In this document: positions 41,133 to 49,957 of the stretch, one piece after another | How positions within the stretch are numbered: the stretch's first letter is position 1 | How the letters are laid out: the number at the start of each line of letters is the position of its first letter | DNA from: Phycicoccus sp. Soil802 | Lineage (GTDB): Bacteria; Actinomycetota; Actinomycetes; Actinomycetales; Dermatophilaceae | NCBI RefSeq assembly: GCF_001429605.1 | Contig: NZ_LMSS01000001.1 | Coordinates: forward strand, 371,469 to 435,468 | Length of the DNA stretch: 64,000 nucleotides | Reading direction: 5' to 3' | The notes under the pieces: generated by a model | Databases searched by the model: none | What the model saw: only the letters and a program-made list of their open reading frames with translations | What the model was told of the DNA's origin: nothing | Program-made: the position numbers and the translations under genes

Positions 41133-41885
41133 GTGAGCGACTCCCTCAGCGCGACCACCATCTTCCTGACCGGCGCCGACGACGCGGAGGTCGAGGCCTA
41201 CCTCGCCCGTCCCGACGGCGAGCACACCCGCGGGGGAGTGGTCGTCATCCACCACCTGCCCGGCTACGACCGGGCCACCAAGGAGATGGTGCGCCGGTTC
41301 GCCGAGCTCGGCTACGACGCGATCTGCCCCAACCTCTACAGCCGCGAGGCCCCGGGAGCAGACCCGTCCGACGCAGCCGCGACAGCAAGGGCGCAGGGTG
41401 GCGTGCCCGACGCAAGGCTGGTCGACGACGTCGGTGCCGCCGCGGCATACCTGCGGGCACTGGCGACCAGCAACGGCTCTGTCGGCGTGATCGGGCACTG
41501 CTCCGGCGGCCGGCAGGCCGTGCTCGCCGCGTGCCATCTCGACCTCGATGCGGCGGTGGACTGCTACGGCGCCTTCGTCACGGGCGAGCCGCCGCAGGGC
41601 TACCCGCTGAAGGTCACCAACCTCGTCGACCAGCTGCCGGACCTCAGGGCGCCGCTGCTGGGACTCTTCGGCAAGGAGGACAAGACGCCGAGCCCAGAGC
41701 ACGTCAAGGAGCTTGACGAGCGCCTCACCGAGCTCGACAAACCCCACGAGTTCCACTCCTACGACGAGGCCGGCCACGCGTTCTTCGCCACCGACCGCCC
41801 GAGCTACCGCGTCGCCGCGGCCAACGACGGCTGGGAGCGGATCGCGTCCTTCTTCGACACCCACCTCGCCGGACGGGACAGCTGA
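41133..41885 (+). CDS. Dienelactone hydrolase-family alpha/beta hydrolase
   Basis: This 250-residue protein has a Cys nucleophile in VGVIGHCSGGRQAVLAAC (GxCxG), an acid in LGLFGKEDKT, and His in YDEAGHAFFAT. This is the Cys-Asp-His triad of dienelactone hydrolase. The family opens lactones of aromatic degradation, but many members are of unknown substrate. It starts at a GTG with a likely leaderless promoter and leads a short operon with a DUF6295 protein (2 bp spacing) and a MOSC-like protein. Confidence 0.88.
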   Translation: MSDSLSATTIFLTGADDAEVEAYLARPDGEHTRGGVVVIHHLPGYDRATKEMVRRFAELGYDAICPNLYSREAPGADPSDAAATARAQGGVPDARLVDDVGAAAAYLRALATSNGSVGVIGHCSGGRQAVLAACHLDLDAAVDCYGAFVTGEPPQGYPLKVTNLVDQLPDLRAPLLGLFGKEDKTPSPEHVKELDERLTELDKPHEFHSYDEAGHAFFATDRPSYRVAAANDGWERIASFFDTHLAGRDS

Positions 41886-41886
41886 G

Positions 41887-42147
41887 ATGTGCACCTACGC
41901 AACGGTTTCCGAGCAGGTCGAGGGCAGCGCCAAGGGTCCCGGGGGCCAGTGGTTCCACGTCACCGACGCCACTGTCTACTACGACCACCCTGCCCACGCG
42001 ATGGCCGAGCACACCCTCAACATCGACCTCGCCGACCCCTCGCGCGGCCCGGGAGCCCGGCTGGCCGTCGAGCTGACCCGCGACTCGGCCACCCGGCTCG
42101 TCCGGGCCATCGAGGAAGCCCTCGCCTCCGCACCGGAAGGCATGTGA
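41887..42147 (+). CDS. DUF6295-type small protein
   Basis: This 86-residue protein begins MCTYATVSEQVEGSAKGPGG and has QWFHVTDATVYYDHPAHAMAEHTLNIDLADP. I recall this pattern from DUF6295 proteins of actinobacteria. The conserved His and Tyr cluster suggests metal or ligand binding, but the function is unknown. The ATG is 1 bp after the hydrolase stop. The gene overlaps the MOSC-like gene by 4 nt (GTGA). Confidence 0.75.
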   Translation: MCTYATVSEQVEGSAKGPGGQWFHVTDATVYYDHPAHAMAEHTLNIDLADPSRGPGARLAVELTRDSATRLVRAIEEALASAPEGM

Positions 42148-42512
42148 CCGTGGCCGAGGTGACCGAGCTCCACGTCTATCCGGTCAGCGGCGAGCCCGGC
42201 CGTGACCTCGAGGAGGCCGCCGTCGACTCCGAGGGCCTGGCCGGCGACCGGCGCAAGAAGGCGGCGGTCCACGTCGTGGCGGCTGCCGACGTCGCGCCCG
42301 ACACCCGGGCCAACCTCGTGGTGTCGCTCACCCCGGTCGAGCTGGAGGCAGCCATCGGTGGGCTCCTCGTCACCGGCGGCGTCGAGCTCGAGGTCACCGG
42401 CACCGCCCGCAACTGCCCGGGGGTGTATGCCGCCGTGCGTCACCCGGGCATCGTGCGCGTCGGCGACGAGGTGACGACAGTCGCTCCGGACGGCGCTGTC
42501 GATGCGGGCTGA
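42144..42512 (+). CDS. Short MOSC-domain-like protein
   Basis: This 122-residue protein has VTELHVYPVSGEPGRDLEEAAVDSEGLAGDRRKK near its N-terminus, and TGTARNCPGVYAAVRHPGIVRVGDEV. That matches the first and last parts of the MOSC fold (molybdenum cofactor sulfurase C-terminal domain). The Cys in ARNCPG is the usual conserved residue. Full MOSC proteins are longer, so this is a minimal version. It completes the three-gene operon. A link with the Mo hydroxylase at 3-7 kb is possible but not supported by location. Confidence 0.72.
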   Translation: MTVAEVTELHVYPVSGEPGRDLEEAAVDSEGLAGDRRKKAAVHVVAAADVAPDTRANLVVSLTPVELEAAIGGLLVTGGVELEVTGTARNCPGVYAAVRHPGIVRVGDEVTTVAPDGAVDAG

Positions 42513-42567
42513 GCCGCCCGGAGACCAGGTGCTGACAACCTGCGTGACGAGTGTCGGCACGGCGGCA

Positions 42568-42573
42568 TAAGGT
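42568..42573 (+). promoter_or_regulatory. -10 element, probable leaderless promoter of the 10-methyl fatty acid operon
   Basis: TAAGGT ends 6 nt before the GTG at 42580; no ribosome site is visible. Confidence 0.55.
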
Positions 42574-42579
42574 CAAGGT

Positions 42580-43998
42580 GTGCCGGACTTCGTCTCCGCT
42601 GGGACTGGGCGGATCATGAAGGCTCCCACGGACGCTCGTGCGCGCCACGACGCCGCCGTGGGTCGTCTTGCTGCCAGCTACGCGGCCATCCCGCTCGATG
42701 CCCCGGTGCGGCTGGCCAAGAAGACCTCCAACCTCTTCCGGGCCCGCGCGCGCACCGACGCGCCGGGGCTCGACGTCGCCCTGCTCGACCAGGTGATCGC
42801 GGTCGACGCGCAGGCCCGCACCGCTGACGTGCAGGGCATGTGCACCTACGAGCACCTCGTCGAGGCGACCCTGCCGCACGGCCTCGCGCCGCTCGTGGTG
42901 CCCCAGCTCAAGACGATCACCCTGGGTGGCGCCGTCACCGGGCTCGGCATCGAGTCGACCTCGTTCCGCAGCGGTCTCCCCCACGAGTCGGTGCTGGAGA
43001 TGGACATCCTCACCGGGGCGGGCGAGATCGTCACCGCCCGACCGGAGGGGGAGCACGCCGACCTCTTCCACGGGTTTCCCAACTCCTACGGCACGCTCGG
43101 CTACGCCACCCGGCTGCGGATCGCGCTGGAGCCGGTCGACCCCTTCGTCGCCCTGCGCCACGTCCGCTTCCACGACGTCGAGTCGCTCGTCGCCACGATG
43201 GGCCGGATCTGCGACGCGGGGGAGCACGAGGGGGAGCGGGTCGACTACCTCGACGGCGTGGTGTTCTCCGCGACCGAGTCCTACCTCACCCTGGGCAGGA
43301 AGACGGCCCAACCCGGACCGGTCAGCGACTACACCGGCCAGCAGGTCTACTACCGCTCGATCCAGCACGACTCGCCGCTGCCCAAGGTCGACCGGCTCAC
43401 GATCCACGACTACCTCTGGCGCTGGGACACCGACTGGTTCTGGTGCAGCCGGGCGTTCGGCGCGCAGAATCCTCGCGTGCGCCGGCTCTGGCCGCGTCGC
43501 TACCGGCGGAGCTCGTTCTACTGGAAGCTCATCGCGCTCGACCACCGGTTCGACGTCGCCGACCGGTTGGAGGCGCGCAAGGGCCGCCCGCCGCGCGAGC
43601 GCGTCGTGCAGGACATCGAGGTGCCGCTGGGGCGGACCGCCGAGTTCGTCCACTGGTTCCTGCGGGAGATCCCCATCGAGCCGATCTGGCTCTGCCCGGT
43701 GCGCAGCAAGGACCAGTGGCCGCTCTACCCGCTGAAGCCGGGCCAGACCTACGTCAACGTCGGCTTCTGGTCCAGCGTGCCCCGCGACCCGGCCGAGCCC
43801 GACGGTGCGGCCAACCGCCTCATCGAGGAGCAGGTCACCGCCCTCGACGGGCACAAGTCCCTCTACTCCGACGCCTACTACGACGAAGCCCAGTTCTGGC
43901 GCCTCTACGGCGGCGACACCTACGCCGACCTCAAGCGCCGCTACGACCCGAAGTCCCGACTGCTTGACCTCTACTCCAAGGCGGTGCAACGCAAGTGA
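42580..43998 (+). CDS. FAD-binding oxidoreductase for 10-methyl branched fatty acids (TmsA/BfaB-like)
   Basis: This 472-residue FAD-linked oxidase is of the DHCR24-like type. The FAD-binding part has VQGMCTYEHLVEATLPHGLAPLVVPQ, TLGGAVTGLGIESTSFRSG and FPNSYGTLGYATRLRI. The C-terminal part has LYSDAYYDEAQFWRLYGG. It is paired, with 4-nt overlap (GTGA), with a cyclopropane-synthase-like methyltransferase. That pair makes 10-methylstearic (tuberculostearic) acid from oleic acid in mycobacteria: methylation gives a 10-methylene intermediate, and this enzyme reduces it. Many actinobacteria contain such lipids. Confidence 0.88.
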   Translation: MPDFVSAGTGRIMKAPTDARARHDAAVGRLAASYAAIPLDAPVRLAKKTSNLFRARARTDAPGLDVALLDQVIAVDAQARTADVQGMCTYEHLVEATLPHGLAPLVVPQLKTITLGGAVTGLGIESTSFRSGLPHESVLEMDILTGAGEIVTARPEGEHADLFHGFPNSYGTLGYATRLRIALEPVDPFVALRHVRFHDVESLVATMGRICDAGEHEGERVDYLDGVVFSATESYLTLGRKTAQPGPVSDYTGQQVYYRSIQHDSPLPKVDRLTIHDYLWRWDTDWFWCSRAFGAQNPRVRRLWPRRYRRSSFYWKLIALDHRFDVADRLEARKGRPPRERVVQDIEVPLGRTAEFVHWFLREIPIEPIWLCPVRSKDQWPLYPLKPGQTYVNVGFWSSVPRDPAEPDGAANRLIEEQVTALDGHKSLYSDAYYDEAQFWRLYGGDTYADLKRRYDPKSRLLDLYSKAVQRK

Positions 43999-45314
43999 CG
44001 ATTCTCAGGACCAACCGGACCGACCCCCAGCACAGCTCCCCGGGCCCCGAAAAGCTGTCGATGGCTGAGATCCTCGATGCCGTGACCGCCGACGACGTGC
44101 CGCTGCGGTTCACCGCCTTCGACGGCTCCGCCACCGGCCCAGAGGACGCTCCCTACGGCCTCGACCTCAAGTCACCGCGGGGCGCGAGCTACCTCGCCAC
44201 CGCGCCCGGCGACCTCGGCATGGCGCGCGCCTACGTGGCCGGCGACCTCGACCTCACCGGGGTCCACCCCGGCGACCCCTACGAGCTCCTCGACGCGATG
44301 GGCAACCTGCACTTCCGGATGCCGCCGCCCAAGACCGCCGCGGCCATCGCCCGGTCGCTCGGTGTCGAGCTGCTCAAGCCGCCGCCGCCTCCCCCGCAGG
44401 AGGCGCTCCCGCGCTGGCGCCGGGTCGCCGAAGGCCTGCGGCACAGCAAGACCCGCGACGCCGAGGCGATCCACCACCACTACGACGTGTCCAACACGTT
44501 CTACGAGTACGTCCTCGGGCCGTCGATGACCTACACCTGCGCGTGCTATCCGCACGACGGCGCCACCCTCGAGGAGGCACAGGAGAACAAGTACCGCCTC
44601 GTCTTCGACAAGCTCCGGCTCAAGGAGGGCGACCGGCTCCTCGACATCGGCTGTGGCTGGGGCGGGATGGTCCGGTATGCCGCGCGGCGGGGCGTGCACG
44701 TCGTCGGCGCCACGCTCTCGGCCGAGCAGGCGAGCTGGGCGCAAGAGGCCATCCGCCGTGAGGGTCTGCAGGACCTGGCCGAAGTGCGTCACAGCGACTA
44801 CCGCGACATCCACGAGACCGGGTTCGACGCGATCTCCTCGATCGGGCTGACCGAGCACATCGGGGTGCGCAACTACCCGGCCTACTTCGCCTTCATCAAG
44901 AACCACCTGCGCACCGGCGGGATGCTGCTCAACCACTGCATCACCCGTCCCGACAACAAGCGCACCTCCACCGGTGCCTTCATCGACCGCTACGTGTTCC
45001 CCGACGGCGAGCTGACCGGCTCGGGCACGATCATCGCCGCCGCCCAGGACGCCGGTCTCGAGGTCCGCCACGAGGAGAACCTCCGCGAGCACTACGCCCG
45101 CACCCTCGCCGGCTGGTGCGCCAACCTGGTCGACAACTGGGACGCCTGTGTCGACGAGGTGGGCGAGGCGACGGCTCGGGTGTGGGGCCTCTACATGGCC
45201 GGCTCGCGGGTGGGCTTCGAGCGCAACATCGTGCAGCTCCACCAGGTGCTGGCCGTCAAGCTCGACGACCGGGGCCAGTCTGACCTGCCCCTGCGACCGT
45301 GGTGGAACGCCTAG
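43995..45314 (+). CDS. Fatty-acid methyltransferase, cyclopropane-synthase family (UfaA1/TmsB-like)
   Basis: This 439-residue SAM-dependent methyltransferase has a 130-residue N-terminal extension, then HHHYDVSNTFYEYVLGPSMTYTCACY, LLDIGCGWGGMVRYAARR, SIGLTEHIG and YVFPDGELTGSGTI. These are the hallmarks of the cyclopropane fatty acid synthase family. The operon partner marks it as the methylating half of 10-methyl fatty acid synthesis on phospholipid oleoyl chains. The GTG start overlaps the upstream stop. Confidence 0.9.
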   Translation: MTILRTNRTDPQHSSPGPEKLSMAEILDAVTADDVPLRFTAFDGSATGPEDAPYGLDLKSPRGASYLATAPGDLGMARAYVAGDLDLTGVHPGDPYELLDAMGNLHFRMPPPKTAAAIARSLGVELLKPPPPPPQEALPRWRRVAEGLRHSKTRDAEAIHHHYDVSNTFYEYVLGPSMTYTCACYPHDGATLEEAQENKYRLVFDKLRLKEGDRLLDIGCGWGGMVRYAARRGVHVVGATLSAEQASWAQEAIRREGLQDLAEVRHSDYRDIHETGFDAISSIGLTEHIGVRNYPAYFAFIKNHLRTGGMLLNHCITRPDNKRTSTGAFIDRYVFPDGELTGSGTIIAAAQDAGLEVRHEENLREHYARTLAGWCANLVDNWDACVDEVGEATARVWGLYMAGSRVGFERNIVQLHQVLAVKLDDRGQSDLPLRPWWNA

Positions 45315-45733
45315 TGGAGCAACGACTCTCGCTGGTGACCCTCGGCGTTTCCGACCTCGACCGGGCCGAGCGCTTCTACACCGCCCTGGGCTGGGAGCGG
45401 GGCAACGACGACGACGAGGTCGCCTTCTTCCAGTGCGGAGGGATGGTGGTCGCGTTGTGGGACCGTGGCGCGCTGGCCGAGGACTCCGTCGTCGAGGACA
45501 ACGGTGGGTGGGGCGGGGTGACCCTGGCCCTCAACCTCCGCGGTCCGGCGGAGGTCGACGAGGTGCTCGACCAGGCGGAGGCCGCCGGAGCCGTCATCGG
45601 TCGCCGCGGTGCCGAGACGTCGTGGGGTGGCTACACGGGGATCTTCATCGACCCCGACGGCCACCCGTGGGAGGTCGCCCACAACCCGTTCTGGACGGTC
45701 ACCGACGACGGCCGCACCCTGCTCCGCGGCTGA
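45314..45733 (+). CDS. VOC-family (glyoxalase/bleomycin resistance-like) protein
   Basis: This 139-residue protein has the vicinal oxygen chelate pattern LSLVTLGVSDLDRAERFYTALGWER, then FFQCGGMVVALWDR and GIFIDPDGHPWEVAHNPFW. The terminal DPDGHPWE carries the usual Glu metal ligand. The GTG at 45314 overlaps the previous stop by one base. Its role is unknown; the link to the fatty-acid operon is positional. Confidence 0.85.
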   Translation: MEQRLSLVTLGVSDLDRAERFYTALGWERGNDDDEVAFFQCGGMVVALWDRGALAEDSVVEDNGGWGGVTLALNLRGPAEVDEVLDQAEAAGAVIGRRGAETSWGGYTGIFIDPDGHPWEVAHNPFWTVTDDGRTLLRG

Positions 45734-45750
45734 GCCACGCGGCATACCCG

Positions 45751-45903
45751 GCACTTGTGGCCGCTGGTGTGGCACGCGGGCCCTGTTTCGGGGGTCCGGT
45801 GAGGGATGGGTGGCAAGAAGTGCGCGGGGCCCGGGACTTCGTGCCACTGGTGTGGCACGCGGGCGCTGCTTCGGGGGTCCGGTGAGAGATGGGTGGCCAG
45901 AAG
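45751..45903. repeat. Two 70-bp imperfect repeats with an 83-bp period
   Basis: Copies at 45751-45820 and 45834-45903 share long identical runs (CTGGTGTGGCACGCGGG, then TTCGGGGGTCCGGTGAG, then GATGGGTGGC). The second copy contains the perfect inverted repeat GTGCCA-CTGGTG-TGGCAC (45841-45858). The repeats fill the gap between the VOC and acyl-CoA dehydrogenase 3' ends, so they may work as a transcription stop. Confidence 0.82.
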
Positions 45904-45921
45904 CGCGGGCAGACGGGCCGG

Positions 45922-47838
45922 TCAGGCGAGGGGGGTCAGGAGCTCGGTGCCGAGCCAGGCCTTCGGGATCCCGAACGCGTCGACCAGCTCCTGGGCGTGC
46001 GGGCGCAGCGCCGCGCACAGGTCGTTGACCGCGGCGGTGACCTGCTTGCTGCGCGCCGGCGTGATCCGCCCGTGCTCAAGGAACCAGCCCTTGTCGGCCT
46101 CGATGCTGCTCAGCGCGTAGAGGTCGCAGACCCGCGACAGCGTCTGGGCGGCTGACGGGTCGTCACACCGGTCGATAGCCGCGACGAACGACTCGAGGAT
46201 GGTGCGGTCGACGTGGGCGCGGGCCGCCTCGATCACGTGGTCCTGGGCGTCGTTGAAGACGTCGAACAGCTCGGCGCCGGGCTTGCCGGCCTTGCGCAGG
46301 CGCAGCGCCAGGGTCTCGAGCAGGTGCTTCTCGCGGTCCTCGAAGAGGTCGAGCTGCCAGCCGCGGTCGGTCGGGCCCTTCTCGCTGTCGCGGCCCGGTG
46401 CGGAGTCGATGAGGCGCTGGATGAGGCCCCGCGCGGAGGTGCGCTCGATGACGGCCCCGGCGAACTGCCGAGCCCCGAACCGCACCATGCCCAGGGTGTC
46501 GAGGTCGCCGAACGCGTCGCGGTAGTCGGTGAGCAGCCCCTTGGCGACGAGCTGCAGCAGGACGGTGTTGTCGCCCTCGAAGGTGGTGAAGACGTCGGTG
46601 TCGGCCTTGAGGGCGGGCAGTCGGTTGACCGCCAGGTAGCCGGCGCCGCCACAGGCCTCCCGGCACACCTGGATCGTCGCGGTCGCATGGGCCGTCGCGA
46701 CCGCCTTGGTGCCCGCCGCCCGTGCCTCGAGCTCGCGCTGCTGGTGGTCGTCGGCGGCGTCACCGGCCGACTGCACGTCGTGCATGAGCCCGACCAGCTC
46801 GTTCTGGGCGAACTGCAACGCGTAGGACTTGGCGAGCGCGGGCAGGAGCTTGCGCTGGTGCACGCGGTAGTCGAGCAGGATCACCTCGTCGCTGCCGCCG
46901 GGAGGGGCGAACTGGCGGCGGTGACCGGCATACGTGATGGCCAGGGTCAGGGCGGTGCGGGTGGCCGCGCCGGCACCACCGGCCACGCTGATCCGTCCGC
47001 GCACCAGCGTTCCCAGCATGGTGAAGAACCGACGGGTCGGGTTGTCGATGGGTGAGGTGTAGGCGCCCTGCTCGTCGATGTCGCCGTAGCGGTTGAGCAG
47101 GTTGGTCCGCGGCACGCGCACCTGGTCGAACGACAGGCGGCCGTTGTCCACCCCCGGCAGCCCGGCCTTGGCGCCGCAGTCGCCGATCGTCACGCCCGGC
47201 ATCGTGGCGCCGGACTCGTCGCGGATCGGCACCAGGACGCAGTGCACTCCGTGGCTCTCACCCTCGGTGACCAGCTGGGCGAACACGGCGGCCATCCGCC
47301 CGTCGCGCGCCGCGCCGCCGATGTAGTCCTTGCGGGCGCGCAGGTCGGGCGTGTGGACGACGAGCTCGTCGGTGGCCGGGTCGTAGGTGGCGGTGGTGCC
47401 CAGCGACTGGACGTCGGAGCCGTGCCCGGTCTCGGTCATCGCGAAGCAGCCCGGCAGCGTCGCGTCGATGATCGAGGGGAGGTATGCCGTGTGGTGGCGT
47501 TCGGTGCCGAGGTTCGCCACCGCCCCTCCGAACAGTCCCCAGTGCACCCCGGCCTTCACCATGAGCGACAGGTCGGCGTGGCCGAGCAGCTCGAAGGCGG
47601 TCACCGAGCCGCCCAGGTCACCGTTGCCGCCGATGGCCTGGGGGAAGCCGCGCTTGGCGTGGCCGGTGGCGGCCAGCGCCTGCACCTGGTCGGCGATCCG
47701 CGCCCGGTAGGACTCGAGGTCGAGCGGCTCGCTCGGAGGGGCGAAGCGCTCCGGGTCGAGGTCGGTCCTGACTTCGTCGCGGATCGCGGCCCAGCGACCG
47801 TCGAGGGTCTTCTGGAGGGCGGTGGCGAGAGTGGTCAT
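45922..47838 (-). CDS. Acyl-CoA dehydrogenase/oxidase-like flavoenzyme (FadE5-like)
   Basis: This 638-residue protein has the flavin signature PGCFAMTETGHGSDVQSLGTTATYD, VTIGDCGAKAGLPGVDNGRLSFDQVRVPR, RISVAGGAGAATRTAL and FTTFEGDNTVLLQLVAKGLL. The length is above the usual 380-400 residues, because of a C-terminal domain like those of acyl-CoA oxidases and M. tuberculosis FadE5. The first step of beta-oxidation is expected, on long-chain or very-long-chain substrates. The ribosome site is CAGGAG ahead of the ATG at 47838. The next gene upstream is the TetR regulator. Confidence 0.9.
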   Translation of the reverse strand: MTTLATALQKTLDGRWAAIRDEVRTDLDPERFAPPSEPLDLESYRARIADQVQALAATGHAKRGFPQAIGGNGDLGGSVTAFELLGHADLSLMVKAGVHWGLFGGAVANLGTERHHTAYLPSIIDATLPGCFAMTETGHGSDVQSLGTTATYDPATDELVVHTPDLRARKDYIGGAARDGRMAAVFAQLVTEGESHGVHCVLVPIRDESGATMPGVTIGDCGAKAGLPGVDNGRLSFDQVRVPRTNLLNRYGDIDEQGAYTSPIDNPTRRFFTMLGTLVRGRISVAGGAGAATRTALTLAITYAGHRRQFAPPGGSDEVILLDYRVHQRKLLPALAKSYALQFAQNELVGLMHDVQSAGDAADDHQQRELEARAAGTKAVATAHATATIQVCREACGGAGYLAVNRLPALKADTDVFTTFEGDNTVLLQLVAKGLLTDYRDAFGDLDTLGMVRFGARQFAGAVIERTSARGLIQRLIDSAPGRDSEKGPTDRGWQLDLFEDREKHLLETLALRLRKAGKPGAELFDVFNDAQDHVIEAARAHVDRTILESFVAAIDRCDDPSAAQTLSRVCDLYALSSIEADKGWFLEHGRITPARSKQVTAAVNDLCAALRPHAQELVDAFGIPKAWLGTELLTPLA

Positions 47839-47867
47839 GGGGAGCTCCTGGGTCGGTGCTGCACAGG

Positions 47868-48542
47868 TCAGGGGGTCTCGTCGGGCCAGGCAGCGGAGAG
47901 CCCGCCCCAGGCCAGGTCGGTCAGGTGTTGGGTCAGCTCGGGTCGGCTCATCGCATCGCTCTCGGCCAGCCACTGGTCGGCCGCGGCGCGCACCATCCCC
48001 ACGAGACCGGCACCCCACACCTTCGCGGGCGCGGTGTCGCGTCCGGCGCGGGCCAGCGCCTCCGCGATCACGAGGGACATCTGTGCCGCGATGTGGCCGG
48101 TCACCGGCGCCGCCGGGTCTCCTGCCGGCTGGTCGAGCAGGGGAGCGGTCACCACGAACCGGTAGACCTCCGGGTCCTTCTCGACGAGCGTGAGGTAGGC
48201 GTCGATGGCCCCCGCAATCAGGCCTCGCGGCGTCGAGTCCGCGCTCGCGAGGTCGTCACCGGCCGCGCCGGTGGCCTGCGCGAGGTTGCGCAGGATCAGC
48301 GCGTCGACGCTCTCCGACACCGCGGCATACAGGCCCTGGCGGTCGGTGAAGTGGCGGTAGACGACGGTCTTCGAGGTGCCGGCCACGGCGGCGATGTCGT
48401 CCATCCCCACGCCTGCCCCGTGCTGGCGGATCGCGCGCAGGGTCGCGTCGACCAGCTCGCGGCGGCGGGCTGCCCGGTGCTGGTCCCACCGGGTGCTGCG
48501 GCCGTCGGGAGCCGGGCTCGCCGGCTGCGTGCTCGTGGTCAC
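47868..48542 (-). CDS. TetR-family transcriptional regulator of the fatty-acid locus
   Basis: This 224-residue protein has an N-terminal HTH (RRELVDATLRAIRQHGAGVGMDDIAAVAGTSKTVVYRHFTDRQGLYAAV) and a helical ligand-binding domain. It lies between the FadE5-like gene (same strand) and the divergent FadA2-like gene. The strong palindrome at 48552-48582 immediately upstream is the likely operator. M. tuberculosis carries a TetR-type regulator in the same kind of locus, so fatty acyl-CoA or a related ligand is a natural inducer guess. Confidence 0.9.
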   Translation of the reverse strand: MTTSTQPASPAPDGRSTRWDQHRAARRRELVDATLRAIRQHGAGVGMDDIAAVAGTSKTVVYRHFTDRQGLYAAVSESVDALILRNLAQATGAAGDDLASADSTPRGLIAGAIDAYLTLVEKDPEVYRFVVTAPLLDQPAGDPAAPVTGHIAAQMSLVIAEALARAGRDTAPAKVWGAGLVGMVRAAADQWLAESDAMSRPELTQHLTDLAWGGLSAAWPDETP

Positions 48543-48551
48543 AACGCTGGA

Positions 48552-48582
48552 CAGTAGCAGGTACTAGGTGTACCTGCTACTG
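48552..48582. promoter_or_regulatory. TetR operator palindrome with 13-bp arms
   Basis: CAGTAGCAGGTAC (48552-48564) and GTACCTGCTACTG (48570-48582) are perfect complements with a 5-bp spacer. The dyad lies between the divergent TetR (start 48542) and thiolase (start 48632) genes. A partial half site GTTACCTGC follows at 48591-48599. It is the strongest palindrome of the window. Confidence 0.88.
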
Positions 48583-48631
48583 TGCGTATCAGTTACCTGC
48601 CCCACAGCTCGACCCACCTCAGGAGCACCCC

Positions 48632-49957
48632 GTGTCCCCCTCAGCGTCGTCATCCCGATCCGCGTCCCGCACCTCCGGGCAGCCCCGTCGGGCCGCCGTC
48701 ATCGGCGGCAACCGGATCCCCTTCGCGCGGCAGAACGCCGCCTACGCCAAGGCCTCGAACCAGGACATGCTGACCGCCGCCATCGAGGGCCTGGTGGCCC
48801 GGCACGGCCTGGCGGGGGAGCAGGTGGGCGAGGTCGCCGCCGGTGCGGTGCTCAAGCACGCCCGCGACTTCAACCTGACCCGCGAGTCGGTGCTGGGGTC
48901 GAGCCTCTCCGCGCGCACCCCTGCCTACGACGTGCAGCAGGCCTGTGGCACCGGACTCGAAGCGGCCATCCTGGTCGGCAACAAGATCGCGCTGGGCCAG
49001 ATCGAGTCCGGCATCGCGGGTGGCACCGACACCGCCTCGGACGCGCCGATCGCCGTCAATGAGGGCCTGCGCGAGACGCTTCTGACGCTCAACCGCGCGA
49101 AGACCCCGGGGCAGCGCGTGAAGGCGCTCACCGGGCTGCGCCCCAGCCAGCTGGTGCCCGAGATCCCGCGCAACGTCGAGCCCCGCACCGGGCTGTCCAT
49201 GGGCGAGCACATGGCCCAGACCGCCAAGCAGTGGGGCATCAGCCGCGAGGCCCAGGACGAGATCGCCGCCAGCTCGCACCACAACCTCGCCGCCGCCTAC
49301 GACCGGGGCTTCTTCGACGACCTGATGACGCCGTTCCTCGGGCAGACGCGCGACCAGAACCTGCGCCCCGACTCCACCGTCGAGAAGCTCGCCACCCTGA
49401 AGCCCGTCTTCGGCAGGGGTGAGGGCGCGACCATGACGGCGGGCAACTCCACGCCGCTCACCGACGGTGCCTCTGCCGTGCTGCTCGGGTCGGACGAGTG
49501 GGCCCAGGAGCGCGGGCTGCCCGTGCTCGCGCACCTCGTCGACGCCCAGACCGCCGCCGTCGACTACGTGACCGGCAACGAGGGCCTGCTGATGGCCCCC
49601 GCCTACGCCCTGCCCCACCTGCTGGCCCGCCAGGGGATGAAGCTGCAGGACTTCGACCTGGTCGAGATCCACGAGGCCTTCGCCGCCACCGTGCTCACCA
49701 CCTTGGCCGCTTGGGAGAGCGAGGAGTTCTGCCGCGACCGGCTGGGCCTCGACGCGCCGATCGGAGCGCTCGACCGCGACCGGCTCAACGTCAACGGGTC
49801 GTCCCTCGCGGCCGGTCACCCGTTCGCAGCGACGGGTGGCCGCATCGTCGCCTCGCTCGCAAAGATGTTGCACGAGAAGGGATCCGGTGCCCGTGGCCTG
49901 ATCTCGATCTGCGCCGCGGGTGGCCAGGGCGTCATGGCGATCCTCGAGGCCGCGTGA
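48632..49957 (+). CDS. Acetyl-CoA acetyltransferase/thiolase (FadA2-like)
   Basis: This 441-residue thiolase has the nucleophile region VQQACGTGLEAAILVGNKIALGQ, NVNGSSLAAGHPFAATGGRI (catalytic His) and ISICAAGGQGVMAI (catalytic Cys). Thiolases cleave 3-ketoacyl-CoA in the last step of beta-oxidation. It is divergent from the TetR gene and shares the palindrome, then runs with a 1-nt overlap into FabG4. Gene order matches M. tuberculosis fadA2-fabG4-htdX, except that fadE5 and the regulator lie upstream on the other strand. Confidence 0.93.
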   Translation: MSPSASSSRSASRTSGQPRRAAVIGGNRIPFARQNAAYAKASNQDMLTAAIEGLVARHGLAGEQVGEVAAGAVLKHARDFNLTRESVLGSSLSARTPAYDVQQACGTGLEAAILVGNKIALGQIESGIAGGTDTASDAPIAVNEGLRETLLTLNRAKTPGQRVKALTGLRPSQLVPEIPRNVEPRTGLSMGEHMAQTAKQWGISREAQDEIAASSHHNLAAAYDRGFFDDLMTPFLGQTRDQNLRPDSTVEKLATLKPVFGRGEGATMTAGNSTPLTDGASAVLLGSDEWAQERGLPVLAHLVDAQTAAVDYVTGNEGLLMAPAYALPHLLARQGMKLQDFDLVEIHEAFAATVLTTLAAWESEEFCRDRLGLDAPIGALDRDRLNVNGSSLAAGHPFAATGGRIVASLAKMLHEKGSGARGLISICAAGGQGVMAILEAA

